Source of the DNA: Oscillospiraceae bacterium
GTDB taxonomy: Bacteria > Bacillota > Clostridia > Oscillospirales > Oscillospiraceae
Length of the DNA stretch: 39,408 nt
Assembly (NCBI GenBank): GCA_015068165.1
Contig: SVKZ01000007.1
Location: forward strand, 1 to 39,408
Direction: 5' to 3'
The position numbers and the translations under genes were made by a program. The notes beneath the pieces were generated by a model. It did not search any database. It had not been told where the DNA came from and was given only the letters and a program-made list of their open reading frames with translations. Positions 8,385-17,881 of this stretch are shown one piece after another (positions within the stretch are counted from its first letter, which is position 1; each line of letters begins with the position of its first letter).

Positions 8385-11300
8385 TATTCTACAGATTTCA
8401 GCGCTTCTGCCATATTGATTTTTTCCAGCTTAAAGTACAGCAGGAAATCCACCAGCAGTGCCGATAAAATTGTCAGCAAAATGGCATAAATATAGGAGGG
8501 GACATCAATCTGAGGCTGGAACCACACCATATCCACCTTGATTTGGCTCATTACAAACTCCAAAAGCCATCTGCCGGCAAATAAGCCGATAAACATACCC
8601 ATACCGGAAAGGAGTAGATTTTCCTTGAATACATAAGCGGCAGATTCTCCCGCGCGGAATCCGAGAACCTTTATTGTGGCAATTTCCCGAATACGCTCGG
8701 TGATATTGATATTGGTAAGGTTATACATAACAATAATCGCCAGGGCGCTGGCAAATAGAACAACCACTACCACGATCATATTCATGGCATCCAGCATTTT
8801 TGTAATATTGTCAGCCACATCCTGGGTAATAGAAACATTCATTACGTCATCAAGTTCTGTAATCTTTGCACCAACCTGATGGACATCTGTGCCCCGGAAA
8901 GCATTGACATAGGCCATCTGATATGCAGGACAGCTTCCCCACTGGGCATTTACCGTCTCCGGGGAAAGGATGGCAAAATTACGGACGTGGTTAAGATAGA
9001 TGCCGCCTACCTTTACCTGCAGCACCTGCATATCCGCATCCCGAACGGTAACGGTATCGCCGGTCTGAATGCCCATTTGCTCAGCGACACCAACGCTAAG
9101 GTACACCTCACCCAGTCCGGGCATAGGCAAGGACTGATCGTCCTGCTCCAAATTCATATACCCGGCAAGATCGCCGTCAGAAACAATCATGGTAATTTCA
9201 CTGGTACTGCTTCCGAAATCAACATCTACCGAGGTTTGATAGAAGAAGTGAATGCCTGCAACATCCTCCCTCAGTGCTTCCCTGAACGCGAGCTGGTCTT
9301 CACTGCTCTGGCCTTCCGAGAAATACACCTCCATATCGTAAACAGACACCTGCTCATACTGTACCGGCACGGTATTGACAATAGAATCCCGAATGCCGAA
9401 ACCGGTAAGCAGCAATGCGGTACAGCCGCCGATACCAAGGAGCATCATAAACATCCGCTGATAGTAACGGAAAACATTTCTCAGCATTACCTTATTGAGG
9501 AAGCTGATCCGTTTCCAGAAAGGCAGATACTCCAGGAAAATCTTCTTGCCACTGGTGGGTGCTTTGGGACGAATCAACTGAGCAGGCACTTCCTTAAGCG
9601 TCCTATGACAGCAGTACCAGGTAACTGCCAGCATTAGTGCGGTATAAACGGAAACCACCACAAGGCACAAAGCAGCATCCAGCTTTAGATATACATTGGG
9701 GACAATGTTCAGCAGAATACTATACACACGCCACAAAATGGAGGGAAACAGCACACTGCCAACGATCACGCCCAATCCACAGCCAAATACTGCTGCCGTG
9801 CCGGCGTAAAGCATATATTTTTCAACAATTTTGCTCTCGCTGTAGCCCAAGGCCTTGAATGTACCGATTTGGGTGCGCTCTTCTTCTACCATACGGGTCA
9901 TAGTGGTAATACATACAAGGGCCGCAACCAGCAGGAAGAACGCCGGGAACACCCGGGAGATACCTGCCACAATATCCGCGTTATTGCTTAGGGACTGATA
10001 TCCAATGTTGGTGTTCCGATCTAAGATAAACACCTCGGGCTCTGTCATATTGGCAATATCCTTTTCCGCCTTATAAAGCTCGGCGGCGGCATCGTCCAGC
10101 TTTGCCTTTGCATCGCCAAGTTCCGCCTCTGCTTCCAATTTCCCGTCCCAGTAGTCGCTCCAGCCCTTTTGCAGTTCTTCTTTTCCCTCCGCAAGCTCGG
10201 CGGCACCGTCCTCTGCCTCTTTAAGCAATTCATTCAGGTCTTTTTGGGCTTTTTCCAGTTCTTTTTCCCCGTCTCTGAGCCGTTTTTCCGCATCGGCAAA
10301 CTGCTTGTCCGCTTCTTTGCGTCCGTCTGCCACCGCTTTCAGACCATCTTCGATTTGCTTTTGAGCATCGGTCAGGGTTTTCTTTGTGGTAAGAAGCTCA
10401 TCCCGTTGGGAAACCAGAGATTTATACTGGACTTTCAGGTCCGCAAGTTGGGCAGAATACTGGCTTTGCATTGGAAGAAGCTCCTGCTTCTGCGCTTCAT
10501 AACCGGCAATGTCGGCACGAATGGAAGCCAGCTCCTCTTCCAACTGAGCAATCTTTTCAGGATCCGTCTCCTGCTTGAGAATTCTTGAAACAGACTGCTC
10601 CTGGAGTTGTCCCAATGTAATACCCAGCTCCAACTGCTCTAAACCGTCAGAGATCTGTTTTAGACCCTTTTCCAGCTGAGAAATGCCGTCCTCCATCTGC
10701 TTGAGGCCGTCGTTTATCTGCTGTAAGCCGTCATTGACCGCCGCTAAATTTTCAGCTACAAGCTTCTTGTTCGCCGTCAATTCCGCAAGGTTCGCTGCCA
10801 GCATTGCATAGGTTTCTGCTTTTTTATCTTCCAGCTCAGGCCATCCTTTGCGAATTTCCTCCCGAAGCTCGTCGATTTGCTTTTGACCGTCCTCAATCTG
10901 TTTTAGACCCTCAGCAAGAAGCTTCTCGTTATCATCTACCTCTTTTTGGGCTTTTTCCAGCTCCCGGAGTGCCTCGTCTAAGGCAGAAAGGGTCTCATCC
11001 CGGGCACTTTCATATTCTGCTAAATTTTCCTGATATTCCTTAAGCCCCTCGGTATACTTTTCTTCCGCTTCTGCCTTCACAACGGTCAACCGTTCTCCGG
11101 CAAGCAGAGTCATACCGGGCTTGAGCTTTTCCGCCATATCCTGCAGTACAAGATTATACTTTTCGGAATATACATCGTAGTCCCCAGTCAGAGTAATGTT
11201 AATTTCCGTAAAATAATCCACATGAAAGGCAGTTTCCGGCAGGTAAACAAAAGCAGAAACGGTGCCATTTCCAAGGCTTGTGCCACCCCGGGAAAGATCC

Positions 11301-11842
11301 ATATACAGCGGAGAGTTGACATAGCCAACTACGGTAAAGGTCTTGATATGCAGGCTATCCAGCGTACTTTCCTCGTTCTCGGCAGAAACGGTAAAAGTCG
11401 TTCCCAAAATCTTGTCTGACATACCCCGTCCGTCAATGAGACATTCATTGGCATTTTCGGGCATTCTGCCCCCAAGGAGATATACTTTATTCACCGTTTC
11501 CGGAATGGAATAGAGCTTATAAACCTGATCCTTCCCCTGGTCGGACCGACTGCCCAACACATCCATCGAAAGAATGCCTTCCGCACTTTCAACGCCTTCC
11601 ATTTTCAGAACCTTGTCCAGTTCAGCCTGAGTCCAGCCGTAAGCACTGATGAGCCGCAGATCAAACATATTCTGCCGGTCCATATACTTTTGGCCTGTGG
11701 CGATCATATCGCCTTTGGTAGTAAGCAAACCAACAAATGTGGCCGCGCCCAAAGCAATAATTGCCATAATTGCCACATAACGGCCAAAGGAGCCCTTTAT
11801 GGTACGCAACAGATTTTTTATAAGTACATTTTTCTTTTTCAT
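8384..11842 (-). CDS. Giant FtsX/MacB-type ABC permease with extracellular coiled coil
   Basis: A 1152-residue membrane protein with two FtsX-like permease modules. A first membrane helix (about 18-42) leads to an external domain, then a very long coiled coil (about 260-595) with heptad-like repeats of the form Q-I-x-D-G-L-x. A first FtsX core with three helices starts near 620. A linker with HRTLKEVPAQLIRPKAP, a second MacB-like external domain and a final helix set (from about 1010) follow. It forms an exporter or mechanotransmission complex with the ATPase gene just upstream. The start overlaps the ATPase stop as TAATG (ATG at 11842); a GTG at 11848 with GGAG 5 nt upstream is an alternative. 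The substrate is unknown; antimicrobial peptide export, lipoprotein handling or envelope-hydrolase control are possible. Confidence 0.85.
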   Translation of the reverse strand: MKKKNVLIKNLLRTIKGSFGRYVAIMAIIALGAATFVGLLTTKGDMIATGQKYMDRQNMFDLRLISAYGWTQAELDKVLKMEGVESAEGILSMDVLGSRSDQGKDQVYKLYSIPETVNKVYLLGGRMPENANECLIDGRGMSDKILGTTFTVSAENEESTLDSLHIKTFTVVGYVNSPLYMDLSRGGTSLGNGTVSAFVYLPETAFHVDYFTEINITLTGDYDVYSEKYNLVLQDMAEKLKPGMTLLAGERLTVVKAEAEEKYTEGLKEYQENLAEYESARDETLSALDEALRELEKAQKEVDDNEKLLAEGLKQIEDGQKQIDELREEIRKGWPELEDKKAETYAMLAANLAELTANKKLVAENLAAVNDGLQQINDGLKQMEDGISQLEKGLKQISDGLEQLELGITLGQLQEQSVSRILKQETDPEKIAQLEEELASIRADIAGYEAQKQELLPMQSQYSAQLADLKVQYKSLVSQRDELLTTKKTLTDAQKQIEDGLKAVADGRKEADKQFADAEKRLRDGEKELEKAQKDLNELLKEAEDGAAELAEGKEELQKGWSDYWDGKLEAEAELGDAKAKLDDAAAELYKAEKDIANMTEPEVFILDRNTNIGYQSLSNNADIVAGISRVFPAFFLLVAALVCITTMTRMVEEERTQIGTFKALGYSESKIVEKYMLYAGTAAVFGCGLGVIVGSVLFPSILWRVYSILLNIVPNVYLKLDAALCLVVVSVYTALMLAVTWYCCHRTLKEVPAQLIRPKAPTSGKKIFLEYLPFWKRISFLNKVMLRNVFRYYQRMFMMLLGIGGCTALLLTGFGIRDSIVNTVPVQYEQVSVYDMEVYFSEGQSSEDQLAFREALREDVAGIHFFYQTSVDVDFGSSTSEITMIVSDGDLAGYMNLEQDDQSLPMPGLGEVYLSVGVAEQMGIQTGDTVTVRDADMQVLQVKVGGIYLNHVRNFAILSPETVNAQWGSCPAYQMAYVNAFRGTDVHQVGAKITELDDVMNVSITQDVADNITKMLDAMNMIVVVVVLFASALAIIVMYNLTNINITERIREIATIKVLGFRAGESAAYVFKENLLLSGMGMFIGLFAGRWLLEFVMSQIKVDMVWFQPQIDVPSYIYAILLTILSALLVDFLLYFKLEKINMAEALKSVE

Positions 11843-12543
11843 TACCACTCGATCTCCGCAATATCCAGGGGATGTTCATTGATGGCTACGGATTCCACCG
11901 TGCCATTACGAACCTTGATCACCCGGTCCGCCATAGCTGTCAGCGCACCGTTGTGTGTAATGATGATTACCGTCATGCCGGTCTTGCGACCTGTGTCCTG
12001 CAAAAGCTTCAAAATTGCCTTACCGGTCTGGTAGTCCAGTGCGCCGGTGGGCTCATCGCAAAGAAGGAGCTTGGGATTTTTCGCAAGAGCGCGGGCAATA
12101 GCAACTCTCTGTTGCTCACCGCCGGAAAGCTGACTGGGGAAATTATTCATTCTATGGGAAAGACCCACATCCTCCATCACCCGACGGGCATCAAGAGGGT
12201 TCTTGCTTACCTGATTGGCAAGCTCCACATTTTCTACAGCCGTAAGATTGCCCACCAGATTATAAAACTGGAATACAAAGCCCACATCCTGGCGGCGGTA
12301 CTCCGTCAGCTGTCTGCGATTTAAGGCAGAGATCTCCCGACCGTCCAAAAATACTTTTCCGGTGGTGAGGGCATCCATACCACCCAAAATATTCAACAAT
12401 GTGGTCTTGCCTGCGCCGGAAGGGCCGACGATCACAACCAATTCTCCCTTTTCAATCGAAAAAGTGGCACCGTGCAGTGCATCAATAGAAACTTCGCCCA
12501 TTTGGTAGGTTTTTCCCACATTCTCAAATTCAACAAAAGACAT
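11842..12543 (-). CDS. ABC transporter ATP-binding protein, MacB/LolD family
   Basis: A 233-residue ABC ATPase with a complete motif set: Walker [10 protein letters not shown] (40-48), Q-loop in VFQFYNL, signature [15 protein letters not shown], Walker [13 protein letters not shown] and an H-loop in IIITHN. FNLxxxLTAxENVELA and the TGALD ending are typical of ATPases that pair with FtsX/MacB permeases. I choose ATG 12543 (MSFVEFEN), 8 nt after GGAG; the in-frame GTG at 12552 lies directly against that ribosome site and is unlikely. The stop overlaps the permease start, so the two are translationally coupled. Confidence 0.92.
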   Translation of the reverse strand: MSFVEFENVGKTYQMGEVSIDALHGATFSIEKGELVVIVGPSGAGKTTLLNILGGMDALTTGKVFLDGREISALNRRQLTEYRRQDVGFVFQFYNLVGNLTAVENVELANQVSKNPLDARRVMEDVGLSHRMNNFPSQLSGGEQQRVAIARALAKNPKLLLCDEPTGALDYQTGKAILKLLQDTGRKTGMTVIIITHNGALTAMADRVIKVRNGTVESVAINEHPLDIAEIEW

Positions 12544-12630
12544 ATATATCACTCCAAAGGATCAAATCTTAATAAGTATATCACATATTTCGTTCTTTTA
12601 CTACTAAATTTTTAGAAATCTCCATTTTCC

Positions 12631-12666
12631 CTAAAAATGCCACCCTGTGCAATAACACAAGGCGGC
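12631..12666 (-). terminator. Terminator of the citrate/isocitrate operon
   Basis: On the minus strand an 11-bp stem (12639-12649 with 12656-12666, two of the pairs G-U) closes on a 6-nt loop. It is followed by a T-run (12633-12637 read in reverse). It lies about 10 bp after the isocitrate dehydrogenase stop. Confidence 0.75.
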
Positions 12667-12675
12667 AAAAATCCT

Positions 12676-13785
12676 CTATAACAGCTCTATGATCGCTTCT
12701 GTATATTCCTCGCAGGTGGATGCAGAACCGTCGGATTTTACGGTAAGCATGCAATCCGCCATAGCCTTTTCCAGCTTATCCGCGACCTCTGCGCGGCAGA
12801 TATGCCGCAGAAGCAGAGCCGCAGCCTTCAAAATGCTGTCGGGGTTTGCATACTGACCCATTCCCCGCTCAATCATTCTGGGGGCAGAGCCGTGAATGGC
12901 CTCAAACATAGCATAGCGGTCGCCCAAATTAGCACTGCCGGCCGTACCGACACCGCCTTGAAGCTGGGCGGCTTCATCGGTAATAATGTCGCCGTACAGG
13001 TTCGGCATTACAAAGACCTGGAACTTTTCACGCAGACCTTCCTTCAAGAGATTAGCCGTCATGATATCAATGTAATAGTCCTCAACAGTAATTTCCGGAT
13101 ATTCCGCGGCAATCTCGTGGCAGATGGATGTAAACTTGCCGTCGGTCTTTTTCATAATATTGGCCTTGGTTACCACAGACACATGAGTCCTGCCGTTATT
13201 GCGGGCATACTCAAATGCTGCCCGGGCGATCCGGCGTGTGCCCAGGTCGGTAGTTACCTTGAAATCCACCGCCATACCGGGAAGCTCTACGCCCCGGCTT
13301 CCCAAAACATACTCACCTTCCGTATTTTCCCGGAAGAACATCCAGTCGATGCCCTGCTCGGGAATGCACACAGGGCGGACGTTGGCATACAAGTCCAGTT
13401 CCCGGCGCATGGTTACGTTGGCAGACTCCAATGTACCGCCGTGAGGTGTGGTGGTAGGGCCTTTCAGAACCACATCGCAGGATTTAATTTCAGATAACAC
13501 ATCATCGGGAATGGCCTTCTTCTGAGCCATACGGTTTTCAATGGTCAGCCCCTGAATTTCCTTAATAATAACCGTTCCACGGGCAATTTCGTCGGCAAGG
13601 AGCTTTTTCAGCACCCGGGTTGCCTGCTGGGTAATGATCGGGCCGATGCCGTCGCCGTCCACAACACCGATGGTTACGCATTTCTTTGTGGAAAAGTCAG
13701 TCTTTTCCGTATTCATATTGGCAATTCTTTCCTGTTGTTCTGTCAGCAGAACGTAAAATGCCTCACAAGCTTGCTGAATATCCAT
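12676..13785 (-). CDS. icd: Isocitrate dehydrogenase (isocitrate/isopropylmalate dehydrogenase family)
   Basis: A 369-residue beta-decarboxylating dehydrogenase converting isocitrate to 2-oxoglutarate. The substrate signature SxNxxxR is present as S121, N123 and R127, followed by ELDLYANVRP (R137). This favours isocitrate over isopropylmalate. The cofactor region reads FEAIHGSAPRM near residue 300. It has neither the Asp usual for NAD enzymes nor the Lys-Tyr of NADP enzymes, so coenzyme choice is open. About 35 residues precede the VVDGDGIGP strand. The ATG at 13785 has AGGAG five bases upstream, so this extension is probably translated; M24 is a fallback. It is last in the operon, 26 bp after aconitase. 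Confidence 0.88.
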   Translation of the reverse strand: MDIQQACEAFYVLLTEQQERIANMNTEKTDFSTKKCVTIGVVDGDGIGPIITQQATRVLKKLLADEIARGTVIIKEIQGLTIENRMAQKKAIPDDVLSEIKSCDVVLKGPTTTPHGGTLESANVTMRRELDLYANVRPVCIPEQGIDWMFFRENTEGEYVLGSRGVELPGMAVDFKVTTDLGTRRIARAAFEYARNNGRTHVSVVTKANIMKKTDGKFTSICHEIAAEYPEITVEDYYIDIMTANLLKEGLREKFQVFVMPNLYGDIITDEAAQLQGGVGTAGSANLGDRYAMFEAIHGSAPRMIERGMGQYANPDSILKAAALLLRHICRAEVADKLEKAMADCMLTVKSDGSASTCEEYTEAIIELL

Positions 13786-13811
13786 AAAATCTCCTCTTTC
13801 CGTTAAATCAC

Positions 13812-15737
13812 TTATTGACCGCCGTCTTTCGTATAATTCAGCAGACCGCCTGCAAGAAGAATCGCCCGCTGGCGCTGGGTCAAATCACATACTGCCACAA
13901 AGGTCTTACCCGTTTCCTCGTCCCGGATGGTAAGCGTGCCCTGCTCCATAGAAGCGCGGATATTGTCCATAGAAAGACGGCTGCCCTGGCTGACCCAGTC
14001 ATAATCCTCGGAATTTTGGAAGGTCAAGGGCAAAATACCTGCGTTAATGAGGTTTGCTACGTGAATACGGGCAAAGCTCTTGGCGATGACACAGCGGACG
14101 CCCAAATACATCGGCACAAGGGCGGCGTGTTCTCTGGACGAGCCCTGACCGTAGTTACTGCCGCCAACTACGATGCCGTCCCCTGCTTTTTTCGCCCGTG
14201 CCGGGAACGCCGGGTCGCAGACCTCAAAGCAGAAATTGGAAAGATAGGGAATGTTGGAACGGTAGGGCAAAATCTTTGCGCCAGCCGGCATAATATGGTC
14301 AGTGGTAATGTTGTCGCCCACCTTCAGCACAAGCTCAGCCCTCAGAGAATCTGCAAAAGGTTTGCTCTTGGGGAACTCCTTGATATTCGGACCGCGGAGC
14401 ACTTCCCCGTCGTTGCCTTCCGGCAAGGGCATCAGCACGCCGGAATCATCCACCTTAAATACCGCGGGAACTTCATATTCCACAGGTGAAACAAAGGCTC
14501 TGGGGTCGCTAATGTAGCCCGTAAGTGCAGAAGCCACCGCTGTTTCGGGAGATACCAGATAAACCTGCCCGTCCCGTGTACCACTGCGGCCTAAGAAATT
14601 GCGGTTAAAGGTACGCAGGCTCACGCCCTGAGAGTTAGGAGAAAAACCCATACCGATACAAGGACCGCAGGCGCACTCTAACAGCCGTGCGCCACTGTCA
14701 AGAATGTCAGCAAGTGCTCCGCAATCTGCCAGCATAGAAAGCACCTGCCGGGAGCCGGGAGAAACAGAGAGGCTGACCCCAGGCGCAATGGCTTTGCCCT
14801 TGAGCATTGCAGCAACCTTCAGCATATCCTGCAGTGAAGAGTTGGTGCAAGAGCCAACGCAAACCTGATCCACCTTTACACTTGACAGGGTCTCCACAGC
14901 AACCACATTATCCGGGCTATGGGGACAGGCGATCATAGGCTTGAGTGCACTCAAATCAATGGTAATTTCCAAGTCATATACCGCATCGGGGTCGCTTTCC
15001 AGCGGGATATAGGCATCGCCTCTTCCCTGCGCCTCCAAGAACTTTCTTGTCTGCTCATCGGAGGGAAAAATTGAGGTGGTAGCGCCCAGCTCCGCGCCCA
15101 TATTGGTAATGGTAGCACGCTGAGGCACAGTCAGCTCCCGTACACCGGGGCCGCCCCATTCTATAATCGCGCCAACGCCGCCCTTAACGGACAAAATTCG
15201 CAGGATTTCCAGGCTGATGTCCTTGGCGGTTACACCGGGCTGTAATGTACCGGTCAGATTGACCTTATACATTTTGGGCATCGTAATGTAATATGCGCCG
15301 CCGCCCATTGCCACGGCTACATCCAAGCCGCCTGCACCGAAAGCCAGCATACCCAACCCCCCGCTGGTGGGGGTATGGCTGTCAGAACCGATTAAGGTTT
15401 TACCGGGGATACCGAAGCGCTCCAGATGGACCTGATGGCAAATACCGTTACCGGGACGGGAGAACCGCACACCGTATTTTGCGGCCACAGTCTGTAAGTA
15501 CCGGTGATCGTCAGCATTTTCAAAGCCGCACTGGAGGGTATTGTGGTCTACATAGGCCACACTCAGCTCTGTACGCACTCTGGGAATACCCATGGTCTCA
15601 AATTCCAAATAGGCCATCGTGCCGGTGGCATCCTGGGTCAGGGTCTGGTCAATGCGCAGGGCAACCTGACCGCCGGGGGTCATATCTCCGCTTACCAAGT
15701 GGGAAGCAATAATTTTCTGTGCTATGGTCTTACTCAT
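13812..15737 (-). CDS. acn: Aconitate hydratase
   Basis: A 641-residue iron-sulfur enzyme interconverting citrate and isocitrate. The [4Fe-4S] ligands are visible in VCVGSCTNS (C297) and CACGPCIG (C357, C360). Substrate-site motifs HTPTSGGLGM and GSNYGQGSSREHAAL occur in order, the latter marking the C-terminal swivel domain. Length fits the shorter clostridial/mitochondrial-like aconitases (about 640) and not the about 900-residue AcnA. Its start overlaps the GntR stop by 8 bp, implying coupled translation. Flanking genes supply citrate (Re-citrate synthase) and consume isocitrate (dehydrogenase). Confidence 0.94.
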   Translation of the reverse strand: MSKTIAQKIIASHLVSGDMTPGGQVALRIDQTLTQDATGTMAYLEFETMGIPRVRTELSVAYVDHNTLQCGFENADDHRYLQTVAAKYGVRFSRPGNGICHQVHLERFGIPGKTLIGSDSHTPTSGGLGMLAFGAGGLDVAVAMGGGAYYITMPKMYKVNLTGTLQPGVTAKDISLEILRILSVKGGVGAIIEWGGPGVRELTVPQRATITNMGAELGATTSIFPSDEQTRKFLEAQGRGDAYIPLESDPDAVYDLEITIDLSALKPMIACPHSPDNVVAVETLSSVKVDQVCVGSCTNSSLQDMLKVAAMLKGKAIAPGVSLSVSPGSRQVLSMLADCGALADILDSGARLLECACGPCIGMGFSPNSQGVSLRTFNRNFLGRSGTRDGQVYLVSPETAVASALTGYISDPRAFVSPVEYEVPAVFKVDDSGVLMPLPEGNDGEVLRGPNIKEFPKSKPFADSLRAELVLKVGDNITTDHIMPAGAKILPYRSNIPYLSNFCFEVCDPAFPARAKKAGDGIVVGGSNYGQGSSREHAALVPMYLGVRCVIAKSFARIHVANLINAGILPLTFQNSEDYDWVSQGSRLSMDNIRASMEQGTLTIRDEETGKTFVAVCDLTQRQRAILLAGGLLNYTKDGGQ

Positions 15738-16383
15738 TTATCGTCAGCCTCGCAATCATATTGTCTTTGGCGTTGGCGATATGCTCCTCCATCAGCTTGC
15801 AGGCAAGCTCTGCATCACCGTCAATAATAGCCTTACCAATGGCTTTATGTTCCTTCACGGTTTTTTGAAGCCGAGAAACATCCGCAATGGAGATTCTCCG
15901 GAAGCGCTGGGTCTTTTTGTGCAACGGAACAAGGGTATCCCGCAAAATGCTCCGGGGATTGATGTCATAAATCAGATCGTGGAACTGATCGTCCACCTCC
16001 CGCAGGTGATCTAAGTCATTTTTCCCGAAGTAGTAGTCCTGCAGTTCGCACAGAGATGTGATTTTATCAATATCCTCCTGCGTGCGGTTCTGGGCTGCCT
16101 GCGCCGCCGCCAAACCCTCGATGCGCATACGAATATCCATAATATCAATCAGGTCTTCCTGGGTAATCCCCAGCACCATCGTACCCTTTCCGGTTTCCTG
16201 CACAAGACGCTCATGCTCTAACCGTCTCAGCGCTTCCCGCACAGGGGTACGGCTGACACCCAAGGTCTCAACCAGTTTAAGCTCTGTAATGATTTCGCCC
16301 CGGGCATAGACACCGGTAATAATATCGTCCTCTAACTTTTCAAACACCTGATCGGCAAGAGATACGGTTCTAAACTTTTCCAT
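15730..16383 (-). CDS. GntR/FadR-family transcriptional regulator (FCD domain)
   Basis: A 217-residue regulator. The winged helix occupies residues 6-73 and includes LVETLGVSRTPVREALRRLE, the GntR recognition helix. The C-terminal helical FCD ligand domain carries likely metal ligands H135 (DDQFHDLIYD), H179 (VKEHKAIG) and H201 (MEEHIANA). FCD regulators often bind small carboxylates through such a metal. I start at ATG 16383 behind AGGAGG; a longer in-frame reading from 16425 has no ribosome site. It sits inside the citrate operon between Re-citrate synthase and aconitase, so it probably controls the operon through the palindrome at 17858-17881. Ligand (citrate or 2-oxoglutarate) and sign of regulation are inference. 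Confidence 0.9.
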   Translation of the reverse strand: MEKFRTVSLADQVFEKLEDDIITGVYARGEIITELKLVETLGVSRTPVREALRRLEHERLVQETGKGTMVLGITQEDLIDIMDIRMRIEGLAAAQAAQNRTQEDIDKITSLCELQDYYFGKNDLDHLREVDDQFHDLIYDINPRSILRDTLVPLHKKTQRFRRISIADVSRLQKTVKEHKAIGKAIIDGDAELACKLMEEHIANAKDNMIARLTINE

Positions 16384-16471
16384 AAATCCTCCTAAGCCTG
16401 AGCAACATAACCCGAACACGCCCAAGGCGGTGTCTGTTTCGCTCAGTCTTCATTTTATTCATTGATGGGCT

Positions 16472-17839
16472 TTAGAAACGGCCGGGGGCCAGTTCTTCGA
16501 TTTTCTCTACCAACTCGCCGTGGGACATTACGGTTTGCCTGCCGTCTTCATACAATTCATCTGTCCACGCCTTAATGGCAATTACCAGCGGATCGTTCTT
16601 TTTCAGTTCCTTTTCGCCTTTCAGGCCATAGTGAACATTGATCCAGTAAGCAATACCGGCGAGGCCGGAGGTCTTGCTGATCTGTACGGTAGCAGGTCTG
16701 TTCAGCAGAAGCTCCGTATCAAAAATAGAGTAAATTTCCGCATCCTTTAATAATCCGTCGGCGTGAATACCGGCACGGGTGGAGTTAAAGCTCTCGCCCA
16801 CGAAGGGTGTCATCGGCGGGATCACATAACCCATTTCCTTTTCAAAATACTCGGCAATTTCTGTAATCGCAGTAGGCTGCATACCGTCCAAAGAGCCACG
16901 CAAGGAGGCATACTCAAAGACCATTGCCTCCAGGGGAATATTGCCGGTACGCTCACCGATGCTAAGCATAGAGCAGTTAACCGCGCAAGCACCGTAGAGC
17001 CAAGCTGTGGAGGCGTTGGCGACTGCCTTGTAGAAATCGTTATGTCCGTGCCATTCTAAGCACTCGCTGGGCACATCCGAATAGTGCTGCAAGCCGTAAA
17101 TGATACCGGCAACGCTTCGGGGCATAGCCGCTTCCGTATAGGGAACACCGTAGCCCATAGTATCACAGGCCCGGATTTTCACAGGAATACCTGCCTCCTT
17201 GGAAAGTGCCTGCAGTTCGTTGACAAAAGGAACAACAAAACCATAAAAATCAGCCCGGGTAATGTCCTCTAAATGGCATCTGGGCACAATTCCTGCGGCA
17301 AAAGCATCCTTAATCGTACCCAAATAGTAATCCAGCACCTGGCTGCGGGTCATCTTCATCTTTTTGAAGATATGGTAATCGCTACAGCTTACCAAGATAC
17401 CGGTCTCACGGATGCCCATATCCCGTACCAGCTTAAAATCTTCCTTGCTGGCACGAATCCAAGTGGTAATTTCCGGGAAGCGCAGACCCAGCTCTTGGCA
17501 CTTTTCTACAGCCTCTCTGTCCTTATTGCTGTAAATAAAGAACTCAGTCTGGCGGATAATCCCGTAAGGGCCGCCCAACTTATTGAGCAGCTTATATAGA
17601 TCAACGATCTGCTTGGCGCTGTAGGGCGCAACAGACTGCTGACCGTCCCGGAAAGAGGTATCTGTGATCCAGATTTCCTCAGGCATATTCATAGGCACTT
17701 TCCGGTGGTTAAAGGAAACCTTCGGTACAGAGTCAAAAGCAAAAATCTCCCGTTGCAGATTGGGCTCTGCCACATCCTGCAAGGAATACTTATAGGACTT
17801 TTGTTCAAGCAAATTGGTCTTGGGGGAAATTTCAAGCAT
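16472..17839 (-). CDS. Re-citrate synthase (homocitrate/isopropylmalate synthase family)
   Basis: A 455-residue DRE-TIM acyltransferase. The metal/catalytic motif TDTSFRDGQQS is at 59-69, the HxH metal ligands are in EWHGHNDFYKA, and SIGERTGN follows. No LeuA allosteric domain is obvious at the C-terminus. Proteins like this next to aconitase and isocitrate dehydrogenase in Clostridia, as in the Clostridium kluyveri and C. acetobutylicum loci, are Re-face-specific citrate synthases condensing acetyl-CoA with oxaloacetate. Operon position supports that over isopropylmalate or homocitrate synthase. I choose ATG 17839 behind AAAGGAGA; an in-frame start at 17902 would place the N-terminus inside the promoter and operator. 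It is the first gene of the operon. Confidence 0.85.
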   Translation of the reverse strand: MLEISPKTNLLEQKSYKYSLQDVAEPNLQREIFAFDSVPKVSFNHRKVPMNMPEEIWITDTSFRDGQQSVAPYSAKQIVDLYKLLNKLGGPYGIIRQTEFFIYSNKDREAVEKCQELGLRFPEITTWIRASKEDFKLVRDMGIRETGILVSCSDYHIFKKMKMTRSQVLDYYLGTIKDAFAAGIVPRCHLEDITRADFYGFVVPFVNELQALSKEAGIPVKIRACDTMGYGVPYTEAAMPRSVAGIIYGLQHYSDVPSECLEWHGHNDFYKAVANASTAWLYGACAVNCSMLSIGERTGNIPLEAMVFEYASLRGSLDGMQPTAITEIAEYFEKEMGYVIPPMTPFVGESFNSTRAGIHADGLLKDAEIYSIFDTELLLNRPATVQISKTSGLAGIAYWINVHYGLKGEKELKKNDPLVIAIKAWTDELYEDGRQTVMSHGELVEKIEELAPGRF

Positions 17840-17857
17840 AGCATCGTCTCCTTTGAT

Positions 17858-17881
17858 TGTATACTTGTATACAAGTATACA
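17858..17881. promoter_or_regulatory. Perfect 24-bp palindromic operator of the citrate operon
   Basis: A perfect palindrome built from three GTATAC blocks (17859-17864, 17867-17872, 17875-17880) repeated every 8 bp. The central core is CTTGTATACAAG, the kind of site bound by FadR-type GntR dimers. It covers the -10 element (17874-17879) and the region of transcription start, so a bound protein would block RNA polymerase. The likely ligand-binding regulator is the GntR gene of the same operon. Confidence 0.8.

Noticed and set aside
11842..11848. GTG start of the large permease at 11848
   Set aside because: It has GGAG five bases upstream, but the ATG two codons later forms the usual TAATG coupling with the ATPase stop. 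I kept the ATG and note the GTG as an alternative.
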